From: Pseudobutyrivibrio sp.
Lineage (GTDB): Bacteria > Bacillota > Clostridia > Lachnospirales > Lachnospiraceae
DNA: 46,409 nt
Assembly: GCF_017471675.1 (NCBI RefSeq)
Contig: NZ_JAFUSK010000003.1
Location: 1 to 46,409, forward strand
Direction: 5' to 3'
Every line of letters begins with the position of its first letter. Positions within the stretch are counted from its first letter, which is position 1. Positions 8,388 to 16,292 of the stretch are shown piece by piece. The notes beneath the pieces are model-generated. The model was not told where the DNA came from. It was given only the letters and a program-made list of their open reading frames with translations, and did no database searches. Made by a program: the position numbers and the translations under genes.

Positions 8388-8465
8388 TTAAATCCCCTGA
8401 TTATTATTCACGGAATTATTGTTATTATTGTTATTGAGATTATTAAGCATAGATGTAAATGCCAT
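8388..8465 (-). CDS. Asparagine-rich leader peptide of asnS (25 aa)
   Basis: A 25-codon ORF with 12 asparagine codons (AAT/AAC): a pair, an uninterrupted run of seven, and a run of three near the end. ATG at 8465 is preceded by AAAGGGGA with 5 nt spacing. The start is about 20 nt from the predicted transcription start of a near-consensus promoter (8493-8521). The ORF lies directly upstream of asnS and of a pair of alternative hairpins. This is the arrangement of amino-acid attenuation leaders such as those of trp, his or pheST: low Asn-tRNA charging would stall the ribosome and relieve attenuation of asnS. No T-box consensus is visible. Confidence 0.8.
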   Translation of the reverse strand: MAFTSMLNNLNNNNNNNSVNNNQGI

Positions 8466-8492
8466 GATTGTCCCCTTTCTTTATTTGAGTAA

Positions 8493-8521
8493 AGTATAGT
8501 TATTTACGTTTTTAATGTCAA
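8493..8521 (-). promoter_or_regulatory. Sigma-A promoter of the asnS leader
   Basis: On the minus strand, TTGACA (8521-8516), a 17-nt spacer and TATACT (8498-8493) give a near-perfect vegetative promoter. Transcription would start around 8486, about 20 nt before the leader-peptide ATG. It overlaps the divergent promoter of the DUF4317 gene. Confidence 0.85.
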
Positions 8522-8524
8522 CCC

Positions 8525-8553
8525 TTGCCTTAGTTTTTTTTCATATTTATAAT
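8525..8553 (+). promoter_or_regulatory. Sigma-A promoter of the DUF4317 gene
   Basis: TTGCCT (8525-8530), a 17-nt spacer and TATAAT (8548-8553). Transcription would start near 8560, about 30 nt before the ATG at 8590. The -35 regions of this and the asnS promoter lie side by side. Confidence 0.8.
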
Positions 8554-8589
8554 GTAGGTTATGCAGTATTTAGATTAGGAGAAGAATCA

Positions 8590-9813
8590 ATGAATAAAAA
8601 AGAAGTAAATGAAATAAAGCGACGTTTTAAAAAGGATTCCGTCAACTTTGACAAGATGGTTGGCTGTTATGTAGATGCTAACAAGGAAATGGTTCTTACA
8701 TTTAAAGAGACCTTCCTTAATCTTGAGGATGAGGAATTTCATAAATATCTGGAGATTGCCAACAAAGCCATGTCTGGAACTATTGGAAACAATCTTTTAG
8801 AGCTTCCATTTGACCCAGAATCAGAAATAGAAGGAAGCGGTCACGATTTACTTATGAGGCTTCGTGAGACGGGCCTTCAGGACGAGAAGCTTCTTATTGA
8901 ATACTATAATCGTATTATTGAGTCTTATGATTATGTTGGAAACTATCTAATTGTATTGTTCCATGACACTTACGATGTTCCTATGAAGACTAGCGATAAC
9001 CTGGCATTAGATGAATCTGAGGAAGTGTACGAATACATCATCTGTGCTATCTGCCCTGTTCAGCTTTCTAAGGCAGCACTTGGCTACCGTGAGCAGGAAA
9101 ATCGCATTGGCGCAAGAGATAGGGATTGGGTTGTAGGCCCTGTTGATACTGCATTTACATTCCCTGCTTTTACAGACCGTTCCACTGATTTGCATGCATG
9201 CCTTGCATACACTAAGAACACTAAGGAGCCTCATGTTGAGTTCTGGGAAAACTGCATCGGCTGCGGCACACGTAAGACTACCACACAAAAGAAGAACGCA
9301 TTTAACAATATGCTTAACCAGGCTCTTGGAGAAGAGACTGACGAGACTCTTGAGACAAAGCTTGATATCCAGCAGAACCTATCAGATTTCATCACTGTAG
9401 AGGCAGAGCGCTTAGGACCTGAAGAGCCTATTATATTAGAGCCACAGGATGTTGCAAATATCCTTACAGATTCTGGACTTTCTGATGTGAAGGTTGAAAA
9501 GATTCAGGCTAATTTTGAAAACTATTTTGAAGAGCAGCTTCCACTTGCAGAGGAAATCTTAGATGAAAAAGCTCTTAAGAATAATGAAATCAGAGTTGAA
9601 AAAAATGTGCTTAAGGAACGTGTTGTTGACCTTACTAAGCAGCTTAAAGAAGCCACAGGAGAAACAGCCGATGGCAAGATACCTGACATTGTTGTAAAAG
9701 TATCTGAAAGCAAGGCTGCAGATGTTACTACAGCTTATGTAGACGGCAAGAAATGTGTATGTGTTCCAATTGAACCAGATGAGACATTTGTGCTCAATGG
9801 CGAACAGATATAA
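8590..9813 (+). CDS. DUF4317 family protein
   Basis: A 407-residue cytosolic protein of the DUF4317 family common in Lachnospiraceae; function unknown. The N-terminus (KKEVNEIKRRFKKDS.NFDKMVGCYVDANKE) is the family signature. A central acidic and aromatic region (YEYIICAICPVQLSKAALGY) is followed by a Glu-rich C-terminal half with a coiled-coil stretch (EILDEKALKNNEIRVEKNVLKERVVDLTKQLKEA). I start at ATG 8590, with AGGAGA 7 nt upstream and a promoter at 8525-8553. The in-frame ATG at 8515 lies before that promoter. It is divergent from asnS and convergent with marR. Confidence 0.85.
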   Translation: MNKKEVNEIKRRFKKDSVNFDKMVGCYVDANKEMVLTFKETFLNLEDEEFHKYLEIANKAMSGTIGNNLLELPFDPESEIEGSGHDLLMRLRETGLQDEKLLIEYYNRIIESYDYVGNYLIVLFHDTYDVPMKTSDNLALDESEEVYEYIICAICPVQLSKAALGYREQENRIGARDRDWVVGPVDTAFTFPAFTDRSTDLHACLAYTKNTKEPHVEFWENCIGCGTRKTTTQKKNAFNNMLNQALGEETDETLETKLDIQQNLSDFITVEAERLGPEEPIILEPQDVANILTDSGLSDVKVEKIQANFENYFEEQLPLAEEILDEKALKNNEIRVEKNVLKERVVDLTKQLKEATGETADGKIPDIVVKVSESKAADVTTAYVDGKKCVCVPIEPDETFVLNGEQI

Positions 9814-9841
9814 AAAAACCTTCTCATTAAATGAGAAGGTT
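9811..9841 (-). terminator. Intrinsic terminator for the fab operon end (minus strand)
   Basis: AACCTTCTCATT (9817-9828) pairs with AATGAGAAGGTT (9830-9841). On the minus strand the stem runs into seven T (9818-9812). It lies beyond marR and would end the long fatty-acid operon. The stem is also transcribed just after the DUF4317 stop codon, but lacks a T run in that direction. Confidence 0.75.
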
Positions 9842-9879
9842 AATGCGCAGTATACTGATGAAGCGCTTATGTTGAAAAA

Positions 9880-9932
9880 CACCTCATCAGTCACCTGCGG
9901 TGACAGCTTCTCCTCAAGGAGAAGCCTTTTTA
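9880..9932 (+). terminator. Palindromic repeat R2 acting as plus-strand terminator
   Basis: Same family as the repeat at 1741: ACACCTCATC, a GTCACC..GGTGAC hairpin (9890-9904), then GCTTCTCC-TCAA-GGAGAAGC (9906-9925) followed by CTTTTTATTT. The stem change (TTCTCC/GGAGAA instead of TTCCCC/GGGGAA) is compensatory. It probably terminates DUF4317 transcripts in the convergent gap. Confidence 0.8.
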
Positions 9933-10391
9933 TTTATCTAACTCATCAAGGTGAGGAATTGCAACCTCGCTCATAAGCTCGTTAGACATATCCTCTAAGA
10001 TATGGTTGAGTGTTGCGATTTCTTCCTTAGAGAAGTGTTCCTCAGAACGATCTGCAACTGTGCTAACATAGCCTGTTGAAAGATTGAGATAATCAAGATA
10101 CTTATCTGTAACGTGTAGGTGGAACTCTCTTCTATCTGTCTGAGACTGTACCTTCTGCAAATATCCTTTTTCAATCAAGCAAGCAACCTTATAAGCTGCG
10201 TTTGGTGATGAAATGCCGATGAAATCAGCAAATTCTTTAACTGTAGGATTGTTCAAGCAATATATAATTTCTACGCAAAATAATTCAACTATAGTAAGTG
10301 ATGTCTCTCTTGAATGTAGCTTGTTAAACATCTCCTGATAAAAATGAATTTTGAATTTGGTATAAACCTCTGTAAGATTTTTTTCTAACAT
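9930..10391 (-). CDS. MarR family regulator, likely FabT-like
   Basis: A 153-residue winged-helix protein of the MarR family. Helical N-terminus; HTH around residues 50-75 (TVKEFADFIGISSPNAAYKVACLIEKGYL); wing with the family's D-R pair (QSQTDRREFHLHVT); C-terminal dimer helices. It is the last gene of the fatty-acid operon, 53 nt after fabZ. A MarR protein inside a FAS II cluster is the FabT arrangement known from streptococci, where acyl-ACP helps repress fab genes. Assignment to FabT is inferred from context. Candidate operators lie at the acpP promoter (19995-20090). Confidence 0.8.
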   Translation of the reverse strand: MLEKNLTEVYTKFKIHFYQEMFNKLHSRETSLTIVELFCVEIIYCLNNPTVKEFADFIGISSPNAAYKVACLIEKGYLQKVQSQTDRREFHLHVTDKYLDYLNLSTGYVSTVADRSEEHFSKEEIATLNHILEDMSNELMSEVAIPHLDELDK

Positions 10392-10444
10392 TTTTGACTC
10401 CTAACTTTCTTTAACTTTATTACCTACAGAATATCATACTCAAT

Positions 10445-10873
10445 TTATTCGCCAATGGCAAAGGAAATTTCAGCTTTTGCAACAATTTTTTCATCGATTG
10501 TGGCAATAGCCTCCCCAAACCCTACTGGTCCTTTCCTTGCTGTAAGGGTGCATTCGAGGTTTAAAACATCACCAGGTTCCACCTGTCTTTTAAACCTCGC
10601 ATTCTTGATACCGCCAAAGAACGCAAGCTTACCTTTATTTTCCTCTTCCGTTAAAAGTGCAACTGCACCTACCTGAGCCAGTGCTTCTATAATTAGAACA
10701 CCAGGCATAACAGGATGTCCAGGAAAGTGGCCCATGAACTGCATCTCATTAGCTGTAACGCACTTGATGCCCTTAGCATACTTACCTGGTTCACACTCTA
10801 CCACCTTATCCACCAAAAGAAATGGATAGCGGTGTGGCAATATTTCTTGAATTTGAGAATTACTTAACTGCAT
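10445..10873 (-). CDS. fabZ: 3-hydroxyacyl-[ACP] dehydratase FabZ
   Basis: Removes water from (3R)-hydroxyacyl-ACP in FAS II; 142 residues, hot-dog fold. The catalytic histidine is in [14 protein letters not shown] (about residue 49) and the catalytic acid in the following EALAQ helix. The N-terminal [12 protein letters not shown] block is diagnostic. The ribosome-binding site GGAG lies 7 nt before ATG, immediately after the CGGACTA end of repeat A1. Two tandem structured elements separate it from fabF. No FabA/FabN-type isomerase is seen in the window. Confidence 0.95.
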   Translation of the reverse strand: MQLSNSQIQEILPHRYPFLLVDKVVECEPGKYAKGIKCVTANEMQFMGHFPGHPVMPGVLIIEALAQVGAVALLTEEENKGKLAFFGGIKNARFKRQVEPGDVLNLECTLTARKGPVGFGEAIATIDEKIVAKAEISFAIGE

Positions 10874-10885
10874 ATAAACTCCTAG

Positions 10886-10969
10886 TCCGGTGTTACATAC
10901 ACAATCATAAATATAATCCGTCGCGAGATTGGCTCCTTGATTATATTTATAATTGTGTATTACACCTCA
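10886..10969 (-). repeat. Structured intergenic element, subtype A (copy A1)
   Basis: An 84-bp element between fabF and fabZ. The sense strand begins TAGATGAG and ends CGGACTA, and the fabZ ribosome-binding site follows directly. The basal stem is about 30 bp; for example ATAAATATAATC (10909-10920 region) pairs with GATTATATTTAT. The loop CAAGGAGCCAATCTCGCGAC is identical in its tandem neighbour A2, although the stems differ. Confidence 0.85.
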
Positions 10970-10983
10970 TCTAAACTCCATAG

Positions 10984-11067
10984 TCCGGTGTTACGTAAAC
11001 AATCATTAACACAATCCGTCGCGAGATTGGCTCCTTGCTTGTATCAATAATTGTTTACTACGCCTCA
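10984..11067 (-). repeat. Structured intergenic element, subtype A (copy A2)
   Basis: Second 84-bp copy, 14 bp from A1 and in the same orientation. Stem bases differ from A1 on both arms and largely keep pairing: A1 ACACAAT/ATTGTGT becomes A2 AAACAAT/ATTGTTT. The 20-nt loop is unchanged. It begins about 10 nt after the fabF stop codon. Confidence 0.85.
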
Positions 11068-11077
11068 TCTAAATTTC

Positions 11078-12316
11078 CTACGCTTCGTATTTACGAAGTA
11101 CGATTGATGCGTTGTGGCCGCCGAAGCCGAGGGCGTTGGAAAGGGCCACTTTGATGTCGGCCTTGCGTCCGATGTTTGGGACGATATCAAGGTCGCAGGC
11201 TTCGTCTTTTTCAAGGTAATTGATAGTAGCTGGTACGAATCCATCCCTAAGGGCAAGTGAGGTAATAATGCCCTCTACGGCACCTGCTGCACCAAGAAGA
11301 TGGCCTGTCATTGATTTGGTTGAGCTTACCATAAGCTCATACGCATGGTCACCAAAGGCCTTCTTAATAGCCAGCGTCTCACCGGCATCGTTTAGGCTTG
11401 TTGATGTACCATGGGCATTGATGTAATCAACATCTTCCATCTCAAGCCCTGCATCCTTCACTGCAAGAGCCATGCACTTAGCGCCGCCCTCGCCCTCTGG
11501 ATTAGGAGCTGTGATATGATAAGCGTCACAGTTAGCACCATAACCAATTATCTCAGCATAAATCTTAGCACCACGAGCTTTGGCATGCTCTAATTCCTCA
11601 AGTACCAATATGCCGGCACCCTCCCCCATTACAAAGCCATGTCTTTCCTTATCAAATGGGATAGATGCTCTATTAGGATTTTCGCTTGTACAAAGCGCCT
11701 TCATAGACTGGAATCCACCAATAGCAAGGGGCATTACTACACCTTCAGCACCACCGCAAACCATAATATCCTCATAATCATCTCTGATACGATGGAATGC
11801 ATCACCTATGGCATTGTTTGAGCTGGCACAAGCTGTTACAACACATGTACACATACCCTTAAGACCATACATAATTGCAATCTGACCTGCTGCCATATTA
11901 CTGATAGACATTGGGATGAAGTATGGAGAAATCTTGCCATAGCCCTTTTCCTCCCCCTTGCCATGCTCCTCAGCGATGGTAGATAGGCCGCCGATTCCTG
12001 ATGAAACAATGCAACCTACTCTATCTGCATTTTCCTTATCCATCTGAAGACCTGAATCTTCAAAGGCTTCCTTTGCAGCAGCACAGGCATACTGTGTGTA
12101 CACATCCATACGTCTTGCCTCTTTTGGGCCAATAACCTCTGCCGCGTCAAAATTTTTCACTTCCCCAGCGAGCTTAACTTTCAAGTCACTTGTATCAAAA
12201 TGTGTTATAGGGCCGATTCCACATTTACCTGCCTTTACAGCATCCCATGTAGCCTCCACATCGTTTCCAAGGGGATTAACCGTTCCCATGCCAGTGATAA
12301 CAACTCTTCTTTTCAT
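11078..12316 (-). CDS. fabF: 3-oxoacyl-[ACP] synthase II (FabF)
   Basis: Condensing enzyme that extends acyl-ACP with malonyl-ACP; 412 residues. The Cys-His-His triad is visible: nucleophile in VVTACASSNNAIGD (about residue 163), His in NAHGTSTSLND, and His in STKSMTGHLLGAAGAVE. The N-terminal VVITGMGTVNPLG is typical of KAS II. The ATG comes 1 nt after the fabG stop, with GGAGGA inside the end of fabG, so the two are translationally coupled. Confidence 0.96.
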   Translation of the reverse strand: MKRRVVITGMGTVNPLGNDVEATWDAVKAGKCGIGPITHFDTSDLKVKLAGEVKNFDAAEVIGPKEARRMDVYTQYACAAAKEAFEDSGLQMDKENADRVGCIVSSGIGGLSTIAEEHGKGEEKGYGKISPYFIPMSISNMAAGQIAIMYGLKGMCTCVVTACASSNNAIGDAFHRIRDDYEDIMVCGGAEGVVMPLAIGGFQSMKALCTSENPNRASIPFDKERHGFVMGEGAGILVLEELEHAKARGAKIYAEIIGYGANCDAYHITAPNPEGEGGAKCMALAVKDAGLEMEDVDYINAHGTSTSLNDAGETLAIKKAFGDHAYELMVSSTKSMTGHLLGAAGAVEGIITSLALRDGFVPATINYLEKDEACDLDIVPNIGRKADIKVALSNALGFGGHNASIVLRKYEA

Positions 12317-12317
12317 T

Positions 12318-13043
12318 TTACATTCCTCCAGTTACCTCTACCACCTGACCAGTGATATATGAGGCTTTCTCAGATGCCAAAAACTCTACAACATTTGCCA
12401 CATCCTCTGCCTGACCAAATCTATTAAGAGGAATGCGCTTTAGATAATCTTCCTTTACATTCTCTGGAAGCTCATCTGTCATAGCAGTCTGAATAAATCC
12501 AGGGGCAACGGCATTTACCCTAACTCCCTTAGCACCATATTCTCTTGCAACTGACTTGGTAAATCCGATAAGACCAGCCTTACTTGCAGCATAATTTGCC
12601 TGACCAGCATTGCCCTGTACACCTACAATAGATGTGATGTTAATGATGCTTCCATTTCTATTTTTCATCATGTCCTTGATTGCAGCCTTAGTACAAAGGA
12701 ATGTACCCTTAAGATTAATATCAACCACCTTTTCAAAATCCGCCTCGGACATTCTTATCAACAAGCCATCCTTAGTAACACCTGCGTTATTAACAAGCAC
12801 ATCCACAGGTCCAAGCAGGCTCTTAACCTGGGCAAACATCTCACTTACCTCTGCCTCACTTGAAACATCAGCCTTAATATACATAGCCTGAACACCATGC
12901 TTCTTACAAAGCTCGATCGTTTCCTGGGCTGCGCTTTCATTTCCTGAATAACAGATAGCGATATTGAAGCCTGCCGATGCAAGCTTCTCAGCTATTACTC
13001 TTCCTATTCCACGGCTTCCGCCTGTAACTAGTGCAACACTCAT
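12318..13043 (-). CDS. fabG: 3-oxoacyl-[ACP] reductase FabG
   Basis: NADPH-dependent reduction of 3-oxoacyl-ACP; 241 residues, classical short-chain dehydrogenase. Cofactor motif TGGSRGIGR at the N-terminus, VNNAGVTKDG in the middle, catalytic Ser in INITSIVG and YAASKAG (Tyr, Lys) near residue 150; ends ITGQVVEVTGGM. Its ATGA overlaps the fabD stop codon by 4 nt. Confidence 0.96.
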   Translation of the reverse strand: MSVALVTGGSRGIGRVIAEKLASAGFNIAICYSGNESAAQETIELCKKHGVQAMYIKADVSSEAEVSEMFAQVKSLLGPVDVLVNNAGVTKDGLLIRMSEADFEKVVDINLKGTFLCTKAAIKDMMKNRNGSIINITSIVGVQGNAGQANYAASKAGLIGFTKSVAREYGAKGVRVNAVAPGFIQTAMTDELPENVKEDYLKRIPLNRFGQAEDVANVVEFLASEKASYITGQVVEVTGGM

Positions 13044-13993
13044 GCGCCTAACTCCTTTACCGTATTTTCGAAGTCCTCAACAGAATCGATTGAATACACC
13101 TTTACATCATCCACTGTCTTATTTATAAACTTACTAATTGCCTTACCTGGTCCAATTTCGATAATAGTATCTACACCTGCATCTACCATATACTTAATTG
13201 AATCCTCCAGATAAACAGATGACTGAACCTGCTTTTCCAGAAGTGTAGGAATATCTTCCCCGTCATTCTTTTCTCTTCCAAGGCAATTGAACACCACCTT
13301 TGACTGCTCTTCATTAAAGGAGATATTCTTAAATTCCTCTGCGAGCTTATCTCCTGCAGGCTTCATCAGCGATGTATGGAATGGTCCACTTACCTTTAGT
13401 GGCACAATTCTTTTTGCTCCAGCCTCTTTAAGATATGCGCTAGCCTTATCAACAGCCAAAGCATCACCAGAAATTACAATCTGACCAGGGCAATTAAAAT
13501 TAGCAGCCTGAACAATCTTCTCACCCATAAGCTCTGCATTAGCCTTACCGCAGCACTCAAAAACTGTCTCTCTATCTGCACCCATTACAGCTGCCATCTT
13601 TACATCCAATCCCTCGGAAGCCTCTGCCATGTACTTACCTCGCTTTGCGATAAGCTCCATAACATCTTCCTCATTGATTGTACCTGCCTCATACAATGCA
13701 GAATACTCTCCAAGGCTAAGACCACATGTATAATCAGCTGTGATTCCTGCCTCCCTCAAAAGCTTAGTAACGCCGATTGCGAAAGCCACCATAGCTGGTT
13801 GAGTATACTTAGTCTGAGACAACTGCTCCTCTGGACCCTCAAAACACAGCTTGGCGACATCCATATCAGTTACCTTCTTTACAGCCTCAGTAGCCCCATC
13901 AAAGGTCTTTCTAAAGCTGTCATACTTTTCATAAAAATCCTGGCCCATTCCCACTCTTTGAGAACCCTGGCCTGCATAAACAATTCCTAACAT
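13040..13993 (-). CDS. fabD: Malonyl-CoA:ACP transacylase FabD
   Basis: Transfers malonate from CoA to ACP; 317 residues. AGQGSQRVGMG at the N-terminus, nucleophile in GLSLGEYSALY (Ser about residue 94) and catalytic His in VSGPFHTSLM (about residue 204). The ATG is preceded by AAAGGT and, 25 nt upstream, by the CGGA end of repeat B1. The stop codon overlaps fabG. Confidence 0.95.
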   Translation of the reverse strand: MLGIVYAGQGSQRVGMGQDFYEKYDSFRKTFDGATEAVKKVTDMDVAKLCFEGPEEQLSQTKYTQPAMVAFAIGVTKLLREAGITADYTCGLSLGEYSALYEAGTINEEDVMELIAKRGKYMAEASEGLDVKMAAVMGADRETVFECCGKANAELMGEKIVQAANFNCPGQIVISGDALAVDKASAYLKEAGAKRIVPLKVSGPFHTSLMKPAGDKLAEEFKNISFNEEQSKVVFNCLGREKNDGEDIPTLLEKQVQSSVYLEDSIKYMVDAGVDTIIEIGPGKAISKFINKTVDDVKVYSIDSVEDFENTVKELGA

Positions 13994-14009
13994 ATTCTCA
14001 AACCTTTAA

Positions 14010-14167
14010 TCCGCCTGTACTATCCAAGCTATAAAAAATTATCATTCGCCCCGCTTGCGCTCATTGCGTAACGTTGCCACACTAAGTTCGCGTAAGCGCT
14101 CACTAAGTGTAGACGTTACTCGAAGGGCTCATTGATAACTTTTTATAGCTTGGCTAGTTCAGGCTCA
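14010..14167 (-). repeat. Structured intergenic element, subtype B (copy B1)
   Basis: A 158-bp element between fabK and fabD. The sense strand starts TAGATGAG and ends CGGA. Basal arm CCAAGCTATAAAAA pairs with TTTTTATAGCTTGG. Core: TTATCA/TGATAA, GCCC/GGGGC, GTAACGT/ACGTTAC, an ACACTTAGT..ACTTAGTGT hairpin, and a GC-GCAA-GC mini-hairpin in TGAGCGCAAGCGG. The core is nearly identical to B2 at 15144; the basal arms are unrelated. Confidence 0.88.
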
Positions 14168-14194
14168 TCTAACCTTTCATAAATATCTAATTAT

Positions 14195-15130
14195 TTACAG
14201 TTCAATCGACGCGGCTTTAGATAGACACGTCTTGGCGCCGGTGACCATTTCGTCTAATATTTCTACTACGGGACGGATGGCGGTGAGCTGACCGCATACT
14301 TGGCCGGACATTACTGAGCCGCGAATCATGTCGCCATCGCATACAGCACGGCGAAGACCGCCAAGGGTGATGTGCTCTAGCTTTTCTCTATCAGCGCCCT
14401 CTGCCTCAAGCTTCAAATACTCGCGGGCCATTTCGTTTTTGATGATACGAACTGGTGCACCCTGAGAGCGTCCTGTTACTGTAGTGGCATTATCCTTTGC
14501 CTTAATCAGTGTCTGCTTATAGTTTTCGTGTATTGGGCATTCTTCTGATACAAGCAGGCATGTACCTACCTGGACACCGCAAGCACCTAACATCATAGCT
14601 GCGGCCATCTGCTTGCCACTGGCAATACCGCCTGCTGCAATAACTGGCACATCCACTGCTGCAACTACCTGTGGAAGCAATGTCATGGTAGTCATATCTC
14701 CTACGTGACCACCTGATTCGCCACCTTCTGCAATAACTGCATCAGCGCCAGCCCTAACCATAATCTTGGCAAGTGCTACAGAAGCTACTACAGGGAATAC
14801 CTTAGCTCCCATTTCTTTCCAAGCCTTCATAGACTTGCCAGGGTTACCTGCTCCTGTTGTTATAAACTGAACCTTTTCTTCCACTAGCATCTTAGCTATG
14901 TTATCCACATCAGGATTCATAAGCATCAGATTCACGCCAAAAGGCTTATCAGTCTTGCTCTTACATATTCTTATTTGTTCACGCAAGCTTTCGGCGTCCA
15001 TACCGCCGCTTGCCACTAGTCCAAGGGCGCCTGCATTAGAACACGCTGCGGCGAATTCACCTGTAGCTATGTTCGCCATTCCACCCTGAATTACACTATA
15101 TTTAGTTCCTGTCAAATCTCTAAGTTTCAT
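14195..15130 (-). CDS. fabK: Enoyl-[ACP] reductase II (FabK, FMN-dependent)
   Basis: Last reduction step of FAS II; FMN-dependent TIM-barrel enzyme of the nitronate monooxygenase-like family; 311 residues. Typical blocks are YSVIQGGMANIATGEFAAA, FGVNLMLMNP, FITTGAGNPG, VIAEGGESGGHVGDMTTM and VIAAGGIASG. FabK replaces triclosan-sensitive FabI; no FabI or FabL is present in the window. It lies between fabH and fabD, flanked on both sides by subtype B elements. GAGG lies 7 nt before ATG. Confidence 0.95.
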   Translation of the reverse strand: MKLRDLTGTKYSVIQGGMANIATGEFAAACSNAGALGLVASGGMDAESLREQIRICKSKTDKPFGVNLMLMNPDVDNIAKMLVEEKVQFITTGAGNPGKSMKAWKEMGAKVFPVVASVALAKIMVRAGADAVIAEGGESGGHVGDMTTMTLLPQVVAAVDVPVIAAGGIASGKQMAAAMMLGACGVQVGTCLLVSEECPIHENYKQTLIKAKDNATTVTGRSQGAPVRIIKNEMAREYLKLEAEGADREKLEHITLGGLRRAVCDGDMIRGSVMSGQVCGQLTAIRPVVEILDEMVTGAKTCLSKAASIEL

Positions 15131-15143
15131 ATATACCTCTAAG

Positions 15144-15301
15144 TCCGCATATGTCTATCTAGAATTAAAAAATTATCATTCGCCCCGCTTTCGCTCATTA
15201 CGTAACGTTGCCACACTAAGTTCGCGCAAGCGCTCACTAAGTGTAGACGTTACTCGAAGGGCTCATTGATAACTTTTTAATTCTATCTAGTCATATGCTC
15301 A
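15144..15301 (-). repeat. Structured intergenic element, subtype B (copy B2)
   Basis: A 158-bp element between fabH and fabK. The core almost matches B1, except that the mini-hairpin loop is GAAA instead of GCAA (both GNRA). Basal arms CATATGACTAGATAGAATTA and TAATTCTAGATAGACATATG are complementary to each other, not to those of B1. The sense strand starts TGAG and ends CGGACT, 6 nt before the fabK ribosome-binding site. Confidence 0.88.
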
Positions 15302-15362
15302 TTTAAATATTTTACGTACCTATGTAATCCACCTACGTATTTACGTATTACGCTTCTACGGA

Positions 15363-16292
15363 TTACATCTCCACCACCACGGCGCCCCAGGTGCGGCCGG
15401 CACCGAAGGCGCAGATAAGGACTTTGTCGCCTGGTTTGATGCGGCCTTCTTCAAAGGCTTCGTCTAGGGCTAAGCCTACGCTTGCGGCGGAAGTGTTACC
15501 ATATTTTTCTATATTTACGATGAATTTATCCATTGGCTGCTTTACCTTTTTGGCTATGGATTCGATAATACGAAGGTTAGCCTGGTGCATTACATAATAA
15601 TCAATATCATCGTAAGTAAGGCCTGCATCCTTTACCACCTGTTCTATTACCTTTGGCACTGTGGCTACGGCAAATTTGTAAGTGCCCTGACCATCCATGT
15701 GGATATAGCCATTTGGTGTTTTGATGTTAATCATTTCTTCATCACCATCTACACCTATCACTGATGTATACAGCTTGTCTGACAGTTCTACCACTGCAGC
15801 TGCTGCACCATCACCAAACAATACACAGGTGCCTCTATCGGTCATATCCATTTTTTTCGATAAAACCTCGGCTCCAATTAGCAATCCGTATTTCTCTTTT
15901 CTTGCCATCATCAACGCCCTAATTGTTTCAAGGCCAAACACAAAGCCGGAGCAGCCAGCCCCAAGGTCAAAAGCAATAACATCCTTCTTAAGCCCTAACC
16001 TGCCCTGTATTAAGCATGCTGCCGATGGCGAATAATAGTCGGCTGATACGGTACATACGATTACAACACCAATATCATCTTTATTAATATTAGCTCTCTC
16101 GATTGCAGCCCTAGCGGCCTGCTCTGCTAACATGGTGTGATTTTCTCCATCGCTTACGTGATGTCTCACACTCATGCCGGTTCTTTGTTTAATCCATTCA
16201 TCGCTTGTATCAACAATCTTTGCCATGTCATCGTTGGTTACTTCCCTTTTTGGCACGGCCTTTCCTGTTGCTAGTATTCTAATTCCAGTCAT
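15363..16292 (-). CDS. fabH: 3-oxoacyl-[ACP] synthase III (FabH)
   Basis: Initiates fatty-acid synthesis by condensing acyl-CoA with malonyl-ACP; 309 residues. Catalytic Cys in FDLGAGCSGFVFGLE (about residue 112), His in YYVMHQANLRII and Asn in EKYGNTSAASVGLAL; ends GAGRTWGAVVVEM. ATG directly abuts the accA stop codon (TAAATG). It links the acetyl-CoA carboxylase half of the operon to the elongation half. Confidence 0.96.
   Translation of the reverse strand: MTGIRILATGKAVPKREVTNDDMAKIVDTSDEWIKQRTGMSVRHHVSDGENHTMLAEQAARAAIERANINKDDIGVVIVCTVSADYYSPSAACLIQGRLGLKKDVIAFDLGAGCSGFVFGLETIRALMMARKEKYGLLIGAEVLSKKMDMTDRGTCVLFGDGAAAAVVELSDKLYTSVIGVDGDEEMINIKTPNGYIHMDGQGTYKFAVATVPKVIEQVVKDAGLTYDDIDYYVMHQANLRIIESIAKKVKQPMDKFIVNIEKYGNTSAASVGLALDEAFEEGRIKPGDKVLICAFGAGRTWGAVVVEM

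Noticed and set aside
8271-8465. T-box riboswitch upstream of asnS
   Set aside because: The conserved T-box AGGGTGGNACCGCG sequence and specifier-loop layout are absent on the minus strand; the Asn-rich leader peptide explains the region better.
8515-8589. N-terminal extension of the DUF4317 protein from ATG 8515
   Set aside because: The extension overlaps both divergent promoters and has no ribosome-binding site; ATG 8590 has a good one.
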